Below, piece after piece: positions 34,238 to 42,100 of a stretch of 64,000 nucleotides of DNA. The stretch covers positions 41,776 through 105,775 of the forward strand of contig CADAKQ010000004.1 of NCBI GenBank assembly GCA_902788555.1. The letters run 5' to 3'. The notes below the pieces were generated by a model. It saw only the letters and a list, made by a program, of their open reading frames with translations, was not told the DNA's origin and did not search any database. Every line of letters begins with the position of its first letter. Positions within the stretch are counted from its first letter, which is position 1. Made by a program: the position numbers and the translations under genes. The DNA comes from an uncultured Lachnospiraceae bacterium. GTDB taxonomy: Bacteria; Bacillota; Clostridia; Lachnospirales; Lachnospiraceae.

Positions 34238-34275
34238 TGAAGTACAGTGAAGTTTTCAGTGAAGTACAGTGAACT
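34238..34275. promoter_or_regulatory. Phased TGAAGT repeats upstream of glf
   Basis: TGAAGT at 34238, 34248 and 34260 and TGAACT at 34270 follow at steps of 10, 12 and 10 bases, again one helical turn apart. They resemble the set at 32351-32390, which precedes copy 1 of the 78-bp element; here they follow copy 2. A shared DNA-binding regulator is plausible. Confidence 0.4.
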
Positions 34276-34377
34276 TCTTCTTTACAACTCCGTATTTTTT
34301 AATTAGTATATAATTAGATGTTTATTTAACAGATATAGTATGTTGAAATATAATTATATTTGATGGAGGAACCAATC

Positions 34378-35496
34378 ATGAAATACGATTATCTTATAGT
34401 CGGCTCCGGCTTATACGGAGCAGTTTTTGCAAGAAAGGCAACAGATGCGGGTAAGTCAGTGCTGGTTATTGACAAAAGACCTAATATCGGAGGAAATGTG
34501 TACACGGAGGATATCGAGGGAATTCATGTACACAAGTATGGCGCACATATATTTCATACCAATATTAAAGAGGTTTGGGATTATGTAAACCAATTTGCAG
34601 AGTTCAACAGATTCACCAATTCTCCTGTTGCTAACTATAAGGGAGAGCTTTTCTCACTTCCGTTTAATATGTATACTTTTAATAAGATGTGGGGAGTGGT
34701 TACGCCGGAGGAGGCTGCGGCAAAGATTGAGGAGCAAAGAAAGGAAGCAGGCATAACCGAGCCGAAGAATCTTGAGGAGCAGGCTATTTCTCTTGTCGGA
34801 ACAGACATTTATGAAAAGCTTATAAAGGGCTATACCCAGAAGCAGTGGGGCAGACCTTGTGACGAGCTTCCGGCATTTATCATAAAGAGGCTGCCGGTTC
34901 GTCTTACCTTTGACAATAATTATTTTAATGCTTTGTATCAGGGTATTCCAAAGGGCGGATATACGAAGATGGTTGCCAATATGCTTGATGGTATAGAGGT
35001 TAAGCTTGGTGTGAATTATCTGGATAATAAAGAAGAGTATGATGCTATGGCGGATAAGGTTATTTTCACCGGCCCGATAGATGAGTATTTCGGATTTAAG
35101 CTGGGTTATCTTGAGTATCGTTCCGTAAGGTTTGAGAATGAGGTTTTGGACAAGCCTAATTTCCAGGGTAATGCCGCTGTTAATTATACCGATGCCGAAA
35201 CTCCATGGACAAGAATTATAGAGCACAAATGGTTTGAGTTTGGCAAGGACGATGCTGGCAACGACCTTCCTAAAACAGTTATAAGCAGGGAGTTCAGTTC
35301 CGAATGGAAGCCGGGCGATGAGCCTTACTATCCGGTAAATGATGATAAAAACGGCAAGCTTTATCAGGAGTACAAGGAGCTTGGCGATAAGGAAGATAAG
35401 GTTATCTTCGGTGGTCGACTGGGAGAGTACAAATATTATGATATGGATGCCGTAATCGCCAGTGCACTTGATATGGCTAAAAAAGAATTGGGATAA
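34378..35496 (+). CDS. glf: UDP-galactopyranose mutase
   Basis: FAD enzyme that interconverts UDP-galactopyranose and UDP-galactofuranose, supplying Galf for surface polysaccharide. The 372-residue protein opens DYLIVGSGLYGAVFA (GxGxxG FAD motif). It has VIDKRPNIGGNVY, HKYGAHIFHT, the YTQKQWG segment, RLPVRLTFDNNYFN and ENEVLDKPNFQGNAAVNYTD, all conserved in bacterial UGM, including active-site Arg, Tyr and Trp residues. Length is normal. The start is ATG 34378 with TGGAGGA just upstream. It is cytosolic. It implies galactofuranose in the cell's glycan. Confidence 0.95.
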   Translation: MKYDYLIVGSGLYGAVFARKATDAGKSVLVIDKRPNIGGNVYTEDIEGIHVHKYGAHIFHTNIKEVWDYVNQFAEFNRFTNSPVANYKGELFSLPFNMYTFNKMWGVVTPEEAAAKIEEQRKEAGITEPKNLEEQAISLVGTDIYEKLIKGYTQKQWGRPCDELPAFIIKRLPVRLTFDNNYFNALYQGIPKGGYTKMVANMLDGIEVKLGVNYLDNKEEYDAMADKVIFTGPIDEYFGFKLGYLEYRSVRFENEVLDKPNFQGNAAVNYTDAETPWTRIIEHKWFEFGKDDAGNDLPKTVISREFSSEWKPGDEPYYPVNDDKNGKLYQEYKELGDKEDKVIFGGRLGEYKYYDMDAVIASALDMAKKELG

Positions 35497-35507
35497 TAAT
35501 ATATTTC

Positions 35508-35580
35508 AATATTTTTCTATAGAAAAATATGCGCTACATAATATTTTTCTATAGAAAAATATTGATTTATTTTTTTTTAT
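35508..35580. repeat. Twin perfect 22-bp palindromes followed by T-tract
   Basis: The same perfect palindrome (half-site ATATTTTTCTA) occurs at 35509-35530 and 35541-35562, with centres exactly 32 bases apart, about three helical turns. The second extends to 24 bp (35540-35563) and is followed by a T-rich stretch ending in nine T. This could act as a weak bidirectional terminator after glf. The exact duplication and spacing also suit a paired operator for the ATPase gene that starts at 35627. Confidence 0.7.
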
Positions 35581-35626
35581 ATGTTATAAAAATCATAGAT
35601 GAGCTAAAATGGGAGGTGACAATTTA

Positions 35627-36952
35627 ATGTTATCCAGAAAAATAATAAATAAGCTTATTCTGTGGAGAAAGAAAGATAAACATAAAAGTCTTATTATATA
35701 TGGTGCCAGACAGGTTGGAAAAACCTTTGCAGTCAGAGAATTTGCCAAAGATTATGATCATTTTGTCGAGTTGAATTTTATTGAAAATCCCGAGTTTAAG
35801 AAGATATTTGATGAAAGTTTGGATGTTGAAAATTTAAAAATTAATATCTCAACATACCTTCCTAAATCAAATTTTGAAAAAGGAAAAACACTTATTTTAC
35901 TTGACGAGATTCAAGAATGTGGAGAAGCTCTTCAATCCTTGAAGTTTTGGTCCGAGGATGGAAGATATGATGTTATTGCAACCGGATCGGCACTTGGAAT
36001 GAATTATAAACAGGATATTTCTTATCCGGTAGGAAATGTAGAATACCTGGATATGCATGCACTTGATTTTGAGGAATTTTTATGGGCTAATGATATAAAT
36101 GAAGAAGTTATATCGCTATTATATAAATGCTACAAAAATGTATCGAAGGTTCCTGCAGCTATCCATGATAAAATTATTAATTTACTTAAACAGTATATGA
36201 TAATTGGCGGAATGCCGGAGGTTGTACAGGCTTATGTCAATTCAAAAAATATACAAGAGGCGGATGAAATTCAAAGAAGAATATACAGAGATTATTTGAA
36301 TGATATAGCACATTATGCTCCTGCAAATATAAGAATTAAAGCTCAAAATTGTTATAAATCAATACCGATTCAGCTTACTAAGGATAATCATAAATTTCAG
36401 TATGGAGTTGTTGAAAAAAAAGCCACGGCAACAAAGTTTGAAACAAGTATAGAATGGTTGAATGCATCATTTATAACTAAACCCGTATATGTTACAAAAA
36501 GAATAGAATATCCTATGAAAGCATTTGTAGACGAGACAAATTTTAGATTATATATGACGGATATCGGAATGCTGTTTGCAGGCTTTGATTTTTCTTTAAA
36601 AAAGATGGTTCTTGGTGATGATTCTTTGGAAGAGAAAGCTTTAAATATAATGCTTGGGACTGCAAAGGGCGGTCTTTATGAAGCGCTTGCGGCAGATATG
36701 CTTATAAAGAAAGGTTATCAGGATATTTATTTTTATAAAGATGTAAAAAGTACAGCAGAAATTGAATTCCTGATTGAATATGAAGACGGAGTATTGCCGA
36801 TAGAAATTAAAGCCGGACGTAAAAAAGCCAATACATTGGGTAATATTTTAAAGCAGGAAAATATCAAAAAAGGATATAAGCTTTCTCTGCAAAATGTAGG
36901 TTGTACGGATAAAAAAATAACAATGCCTATATATATGCTTATGTTTATATAG
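35627..36952 (+). CDS. AAA_14/DUF4143 family ATPase
   Basis: A 441-residue ATPase with Walker A YGARQVGKTF (25-34), Walker B LILLDEIQEC, sensor-like IATGSALGM and then the DUF4143 region. The C-terminal part has AEIEFLIEYEDGVLPIEIKAG, a degenerate PD-(D/E)XK core (Glu-x-Lys). Proteins of this type are abundant, highly paralogous and of unknown function in gut anaerobes. The start is ATG 35627 with GGGAGGTGA upstream; an in-frame ATG at 35609 precedes that site. It separates glf from the LicD genes. Confidence 0.8.
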   Translation: MLSRKIINKLILWRKKDKHKSLIIYGARQVGKTFAVREFAKDYDHFVELNFIENPEFKKIFDESLDVENLKINISTYLPKSNFEKGKTLILLDEIQECGEALQSLKFWSEDGRYDVIATGSALGMNYKQDISYPVGNVEYLDMHALDFEEFLWANDINEEVISLLYKCYKNVSKVPAAIHDKIINLLKQYMIIGGMPEVVQAYVNSKNIQEADEIQRRIYRDYLNDIAHYAPANIRIKAQNCYKSIPIQLTKDNHKFQYGVVEKKATATKFETSIEWLNASFITKPVYVTKRIEYPMKAFVDETNFRLYMTDIGMLFAGFDFSLKKMVLGDDSLEEKALNIMLGTAKGGLYEALAADMLIKKGYQDIYFYKDVKSTAEIEFLIEYEDGVLPIEIKAGRKKANTLGNILKQENIKKGYKLSLQNVGCTDKKITMPIYMLMFI

Positions 36953-36995
36953 ATGAAGTAGTAATTTTATAATATTAATGGAGGAATTATAAAAT

Positions 36996-37718
36996 ATGAA
37001 CATAGCACTTGTTCTTTCCGGCGGAACAGGAACCCGTCTGGGAAGCGATATACCAAAACAGTATATAAAAGTTGGCGGTAGGATGATAATAAGCTACTGC
37101 CTTGAGACTCTGCTTAAGAATGACAATATCGATTATATCCAGATAGTTGCTGATAAGGCGTGGCAAAGCGAGATTGAAAAAGAATTGGCAAATTCTAAAT
37201 TCAAGGGCTTTTCAAATCCCGGAGCGAACAGACAGCTTTCAATCTACAATGGTCTGACTGATATAAGCAAATACGCTGATGATGATTCGTATGTGCTGAT
37301 ACATGATGCGGCAAGGCCGCTTTTAAGTGGTGAACTTATTAATTCCTGTTTTGAGGCGGTGAAAAGAATCGAGGATGATCATACATCAGATGAAGATAAT
37401 TCTCATGATGGCGTTTTGCCTGTTCTTCCTATGAAGGATACGGTTTATATGAGCCATAACGGTAAGACTGTTGCGAACCTGATTGACAGGTCGAAGATAT
37501 ATGCCGGACAGGCTCCGGAGCTTTTTGTACTGGGTAAATACTATGAGGCAAATACAAAGCTTCTTTCAGGTAAGATTATGAGTATCAACGGCTCGACAGA
37601 GCCTGCGATTATGGCAGGAATGGATATCGTTATGATACCCGGAGATGAAGATAATTTTAAGATAACTACCAAGGCAGATTTGGAAAAGTTTAAAATGATG
37701 ATTGAGGATAATATGTAA
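36996..37718 (+). CDS. IspD/TarI-family cytidylyltransferase
   Basis: A 240-residue CTP-dependent nucleotidyltransferase. ALVLSGGTGTRLGSDIPKQYI is the CTP-binding loop, NRQLSIYNGL and IHDAARPLL are family blocks, and a DRSKIYAGQAPELF segment follows. Both IspD (MEP pathway) and TarI/Bcs1 (CDP-ribitol) share this fold. Being 27 bases upstream of a LicD gene and inside a glycan region, it more likely makes a CDP-alditol (such as CDP-ribitol) for phosphodiester transfer than the isoprenoid precursor. It cannot be settled from sequence alone. Confidence 0.7.
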   Translation: MNIALVLSGGTGTRLGSDIPKQYIKVGGRMIISYCLETLLKNDNIDYIQIVADKAWQSEIEKELANSKFKGFSNPGANRQLSIYNGLTDISKYADDDSYVLIHDAARPLLSGELINSCFEAVKRIEDDHTSDEDNSHDGVLPVLPMKDTVYMSHNGKTVANLIDRSKIYAGQAPELFVLGKYYEANTKLLSGKIMSINGSTEPAIMAGMDIVMIPGDEDNFKITTKADLEKFKMMIEDNM

Positions 37719-37745
37719 AGTTCTTTACATAAAGGAAGGCGGATT

Positions 37746-40208
37746 ATGGATTTTTCGGTTGATTTTTTCAGAGACGAAGTCAGAAATGGGTTTTATATTC
37801 CGACAGCCATTAAACAGGGATGGGCTGCCAGTCTTGTTGTGCTTGATGAAATCGACCGTATCTGCAGAAAGCATGATATAAATTATTTTGCAGACTGGGG
37901 AAGCTTCCTCGGAGCGGTAAGGCATGGTGGTTTTGTGCCTTGGGATGATGACCTTGATATTTGCATGAAACGTGAGGATTATGATAAGTTTCGCTCGGTT
38001 GCAGATATAGAACTTCCAAAGGAGTTTGTTATACATGACTATGAGAGGAAAGAGGATCACCGGCTTTTTCTGGCGAGAGTCGTAAGCAATAACCGGATTT
38101 GCTTTGACGAGGAGCATCTTAAGAAATATCACAATTTCCCGTATATGGCATCTGTCGACATATTTATCCTTGATTATCTTTATAATGACGAGGAAAAAGA
38201 GCGTGAGCGATGCAAGGAGATTAAGAGGATTATCGCGGTTGCGGATGGCATCCTTGAGGGGACCCTTCACAAGGATACGATTGATAGAGAGCTATATCTG
38301 TTAGAGCAAAAATATAATATAAGGATTGACAGAAGGCTTGACAGCAGGCACATGATGATAGAACTTTACAAGCTTGCGGAAAAACAGATGTCACGGGCAC
38401 CGAAGGATGGAGCCGAAAGGATAGGTCAGATTTTTCCTTGGGTGCTTAAAGGCAGTAAGGGACATCCAAGGAAATATTATGATAATTCCATAAGGATTCC
38501 GTTTGAAAATACAACTATTCCGATTCCGGCAGAGTATAATGCTGCGCTTCGCAATCATTACGGCAATTATCTTGTATGCCGCAAGGTCTGGGGTGGACAT
38601 GATTATCCGTATTTTGAAAAGCAGCGCGAAAACCTTCAGGCAGTTGCAGATTTTAAACTGCCGGAGTTTACATTTACGAAGGATATGCTGGTTAGACCGG
38701 ATGCAGGACTTAACTTCGGTGATTCGCTTAAGGGCATGGCTGGAGAATGCATAAAGCAGCTTGAGGTTATGAACGGACAACTTAAGGAGTTTGCAACTAT
38801 TCTTGATGAAGCAGAAGGACAAAGCGATGTGAAAGAATCCATACTTGCCCTTCTTCCCGAGTGTCAGCAGCTATCGGTCGACCTGGGTACACTTATAGAA
38901 AATGTCAAGGGTGAGGATAGTGAAAGTGCAAGGCTTGTGACCGGTGAGATTCAAAGGTATTGTGATGCGCTTTTTGAGGTGTACAATTTGTTGACAAATC
39001 AATCCGAAGCTGATGATAGTACGCAGGCATTAACTAAGAATTCCAAAGAAAATTTTAATAATATAAAACATGAAGAGTTGGTCTTGGAAAAGATAAAAGA
39101 GGTCGAGACACATTTTAATTCGATATCAGAAGTAGTAACTGCGCGAATTATCAATCACGAGGAGATTCTCATTTTAACTATAGGTCCGAAGGAGTGGCAG
39201 GGCTTTGAGAGACTTTATGATGAATTGGTAAAAGAGGATAAAGCGGATGTTTATGTGGTACCGCTTCCGGTTTTATTTAAGGATTATTTCGGACAGATTG
39301 TTGCGACTGATGATGAACTCATCGCCAATACTCATCTGGAGGACTATCCGGAAAATGTTAAGATTAGCCTTTGGACAGACTTTAATCTCGAACTTCATCA
39401 TCCGGACAGAATATATATTCAGAGTCCATATGATGGTGAAAATCCATGCCTTACAATTCCTCCACAGTATTATGCAAAGGAACTTAGAAATTACACAGAC
39501 AGGCTTATATACATACCTTCGTTTAAGACGGATGAATTCGGTGAAAATGATTATACGGATCTTTGTAATTTAAAGCATTATGTGACTGCGCCGGGGGTAA
39601 TCTATGCGGATGAGGTTTTGGTTCAGTCGGAGAATATCAAATCACAGTACGTTAAAAAGCTTAAGGAATTTGCCGGTGAGGAAACCGGAGATATCTGGGA
39701 GGCTAAGATTAAGGTACCATTTGATGAGGAGGATAATGAGGCTGAAATAAAGAATGTTGGTAAAATAAAGAAAAAGCTTTTTTATTTAATCGGTTTGAAT
39801 GAATTGTCTGAACATCAGATAATTAATTTAAACACAGATAAACAAACATCTGAAAAAGATTCTGTGGAAAAAACGGATTCCGATAAAAAGGACATTATAG
39901 AAAGCATCAAAAACCGACTCGAAATATTTAAGGATAATGAAGGTGCAATTGATTTAACTGTGGGATTTTATCCTCCGGATATAAACACTTGGAATAAAGT
40001 TGATTCAAGGCTCACAAAGAGGCTTATCGACCTGCTTTCTTCTTATGGATATGAGTACATACCGATTGAACCGGATTATTTAAAGCTTGAAGCTATAGTG
40101 GCAGAGCATGATGCATATTATGGAAGTGCATCGCCGCTTGTTACGATTTTTACCTACAACAAAAAACCGGTTATGATATCGAATTATGACATAATGAGCT
40201 TTGCGTAG
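37746..40208 (+). CDS. LicD phosphotransferase fused to CDP-glycerol-type GT-B domain
   Basis: An 820-residue fusion. Residues 1 to ~290 are LicD: ADWGSFLGAVRHGGFVPWDD (49-68), with Asp residues that bind metal, then VDIFILDYL. Residues ~310-460 are helical linker. From ~470 (EILILTIGPKEWQGFERLYD, YVVPLP, RIYIQSPYDGEN, LIYIPSFKTDEF) comes an acceptor-side GT-B half. The C-terminus (YEYIPIEPDY, EHDAYYGSASPLVTIFTYNKKPVMISN) is the matching donor-side half seen in CDP-glycerol glycerophosphotransferase-like proteins. One polypeptide may therefore both transfer a phospho-group and build a polyol-phosphate chain. GGAAGGCGG precedes the ATG. Confidence 0.7.
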   Translation: MDFSVDFFRDEVRNGFYIPTAIKQGWAASLVVLDEIDRICRKHDINYFADWGSFLGAVRHGGFVPWDDDLDICMKREDYDKFRSVADIELPKEFVIHDYERKEDHRLFLARVVSNNRICFDEEHLKKYHNFPYMASVDIFILDYLYNDEEKERERCKEIKRIIAVADGILEGTLHKDTIDRELYLLEQKYNIRIDRRLDSRHMMIELYKLAEKQMSRAPKDGAERIGQIFPWVLKGSKGHPRKYYDNSIRIPFENTTIPIPAEYNAALRNHYGNYLVCRKVWGGHDYPYFEKQRENLQAVADFKLPEFTFTKDMLVRPDAGLNFGDSLKGMAGECIKQLEVMNGQLKEFATILDEAEGQSDVKESILALLPECQQLSVDLGTLIENVKGEDSESARLVTGEIQRYCDALFEVYNLLTNQSEADDSTQALTKNSKENFNNIKHEELVLEKIKEVETHFNSISEVVTARIINHEEILILTIGPKEWQGFERLYDELVKEDKADVYVVPLPVLFKDYFGQIVATDDELIANTHLEDYPENVKISLWTDFNLELHHPDRIYIQSPYDGENPCLTIPPQYYAKELRNYTDRLIYIPSFKTDEFGENDYTDLCNLKHYVTAPGVIYADEVLVQSENIKSQYVKKLKEFAGEETGDIWEAKIKVPFDEEDNEAEIKNVGKIKKKLFYLIGLNELSEHQIINLNTDKQTSEKDSVEKTDSDKKDIIESIKNRLEIFKDNEGAIDLTVGFYPPDINTWNKVDSRLTKRLIDLLSSYGYEYIPIEPDYLKLEAIVAEHDAYYGSASPLVTIFTYNKKPVMISNYDIMSFA

Positions 40209-40267
40209 ATGTGCGCTTGCGGACATCTACATAAAGCGAAAACCACATCGAGCCGTTAGGCGAGATG
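40205..40267 (+). promoter_or_regulatory. Two hairpins between licD fusion and ppaC
   Basis: GTAGATGT (40205-40212) pairs perfectly with ACATCTAC (40223-40230); the arm overlaps the licD stop codon. A second hairpin pairs CATC (40246-40249) with GATG (40264-40267) and GCC with GGC, separated by a symmetric GA/GA internal loop and closed by GTTA. Neither is followed by a run of T. They may be RNA stability or processing elements. Confidence 0.4.
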
Positions 40268-40298
40268 ACATATAGGAGCGAGGAAAGGATAACTGCTT

Positions 40299-41951
40299 AT
40301 GGAACAAAAACAAATTCACATAGTCGGACACAAGAATCCCGATACGGATTCCATTTGCTCCGCACTTGCCTATGCATACCTGAAAAATATTAAGGAGTCG
40401 GGACGTTACATTGCAAACCGTGCCGGAGCAATTAACAACGAGACAAAGTATGTTCTGGATTATTTTAATGTAAATGAGCCGGAGCTCCTTTCGGATGTAA
40501 ATGTCCAGATAAGAGATATCGAAATCAGGCATACTACTGCGGTTAGAGATAAGATTTCCCTCAAGGCTGCATGGGAGCTTATGCGTGATGAGGACGTGGT
40601 TACGCTTCCGATTATCCATAAGGACAACAAATTAAAGGGACTTATAACTATCAATGATATCGCAAAATCTTATATGGATGCCTATGACAATACTGTTCTT
40701 GGAATTGCCAAAACGCCTATCTCAAATCTTCTCGAGGTACTTGATGGCAGGCTCGTGTGCGGCAATCCGGATTTTGTTATAGAGGGTGGTAAGGTATTTA
40801 TCGGTGCGGCAAATCTTATCATAGATGAGGCGTGCATAGAGGAAGATGACATCGTGCTTGTTGTGGACCGTAAGGAAACTCAAAGAGAGGCGATTAAGCT
40901 CGGCGCATCGTGCCTTATAGTCAGCTTAAATGCAAAGGTTGAAAAAGAGATAATTGATCTGGCAAATGAGCATAACTGCAACATAATCACGACATTTCTT
41001 GATACATATTCTACTGCCAGGGTTATTAACCAGAGTCTTCCAATCAGGTTTTTTATGCGAAGCTCCAACCTTATAACCTTTGATCTGGATGATACTCTTG
41101 AAAATGTAAAGGATGTCATGTCAAAGCTCCGTCACAGAGATTTTCCTATCGTCGATGAGGTGGGTAATTACTGTGGTATGGTTTCCCGAAGAAACCTCCT
41201 TGCCATGAAGAAAAAGCAGGTCATCCTCGTCGACCACAACGAACGTACTCAGGCGGTAAACGGTATAGAAAATGCTGAAATACTTGAAATTATTGACCAC
41301 CACCGCATAGGTACTATAGAGACGATTAATCCGGTATATTTCCGTAATCAGCCGGTAGGCTGTACCGGTACAATCCTGTATCAGATGTATCAGGAGCAGA
41401 AGGTTATACCACCTAAGGATATGGCTGGCCTTATGTGCTCAGCTATACTGTCTGATACACTTATGTTCCGTTCGCCTACCTGTACGCCACTTGATAAAGA
41501 GGCTGCCGAGGCACTTGCAGAAATTGCGGACATTGATATAGAAAGCTATGCAGTCAATATGTTTGAAGCAGGCAGCTCATTTAAGGGAAAGACACCTGAA
41601 GAACTCTTGTATCAGGATTTCAAGACCTTTGATGTTGAGGAGATAACCTTTGGTGTAGGACAGATAAGCTCCATGAATAAGAGAGAGCTTAAAAGACTTG
41701 TCAAAGAAATGGATGAATATTTGAAGGATAAATACACTGCGGCAAAGTGCGATATGATTTTCTTCGTTATGACCAATATACTGGATGAGGGCTCCACTGT
41801 TTTGTGTTACGGAGAGGATTCCGTCAGGCTGTTGCAGGATGCCTTTGAGCTTGAAATGAACGGTAACTCCTGCTATCTGGAAGGCGTAGTATCAAGAAAG
41901 AAACAGATTGTGCCGAGACTTGTCGAGATGCTCCAGCAGTGGGAGGAGTAG
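40299..41951 (+). CDS. ppaC: Manganese-dependent inorganic pyrophosphatase with CBS/DRTGG regulatory insert
   Basis: Family II pyrophosphatase (DHH superfamily), 550 residues. HIVGHKNPDTDSICSALAYA gives the metal ligands (HxxxDxD), EIIDHHRIG is the DHH motif, and VVSRKKQIVPRL binds phosphate. Between the first metal motif and the DHH motif lies the regulatory insert: a CBS domain (~70-125), a DRTGG domain (~130-240) and a second CBS domain (~245-305). In characterised members this insert senses adenine nucleotides. It hydrolyses PPi made in biosynthesis, including the CTP-dependent sugar activations nearby. The cytosolic protein is complete. Confidence 0.93.
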   Translation: MEQKQIHIVGHKNPDTDSICSALAYAYLKNIKESGRYIANRAGAINNETKYVLDYFNVNEPELLSDVNVQIRDIEIRHTTAVRDKISLKAAWELMRDEDVVTLPIIHKDNKLKGLITINDIAKSYMDAYDNTVLGIAKTPISNLLEVLDGRLVCGNPDFVIEGGKVFIGAANLIIDEACIEEDDIVLVVDRKETQREAIKLGASCLIVSLNAKVEKEIIDLANEHNCNIITTFLDTYSTARVINQSLPIRFFMRSSNLITFDLDDTLENVKDVMSKLRHRDFPIVDEVGNYCGMVSRRNLLAMKKKQVILVDHNERTQAVNGIENAEILEIIDHHRIGTIETINPVYFRNQPVGCTGTILYQMYQEQKVIPPKDMAGLMCSAILSDTLMFRSPTCTPLDKEAAEALAEIADIDIESYAVNMFEAGSSFKGKTPEELLYQDFKTFDVEEITFGVGQISSMNKRELKRLVKEMDEYLKDKYTAAKCDMIFFVMTNILDEGSTVLCYGEDSVRLLQDAFELEMNGNSCYLEGVVSRKKQIVPRLVEMLQQWEE

Positions 41952-41953
41952 TG

Positions 41954-41997
41954 AAAAGAGTTATTTGCAGGTTTTTGCGAATAACTCTTTTTATTTT
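41954..41997 (+). terminator. Intrinsic terminator after ppaC
   Basis: AAAGAGTTATT-T-GC (41955-41968) pairs with GC-G-AATAACTCTTT (41977-41990) with one internal mismatch and an 8-base loop, followed by TTATTTT. This is a strong terminator 3 bases beyond the ppaC stop. Confidence 0.85.
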
Positions 41998-42030
41998 ACG
42001 AATAATTGTTTTAAAAATAAGAATAATATA

Positions 42031-42056
42031 TTGACAAAAATAATGAAAGGTATAAT
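42031..42056 (+). promoter_or_regulatory. Likely promoter for the HTH-GHKL-STAS gene
   Basis: A consensus TTGACA (42031-42036) is followed by TATAAT (42051-42056) with a 14-base spacer. A shifted -10, AATATT, gives the normal 17. The pair lies about 45 bases before ATG 42101 and just after the ppaC terminator. Confidence 0.5.
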
Positions 42057-42100
42057 ATTATGATTAGTTGAAGATTAACATAAGTAAGGATGTGATATAT

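Noticed and set aside
37725-38270. Minus-strand ORF of 181 codons over the start of the LicD gene
   Set aside because: The plus strand carries strong LicD motifs here; the reverse frame is low-complexity and lacks a start signal.
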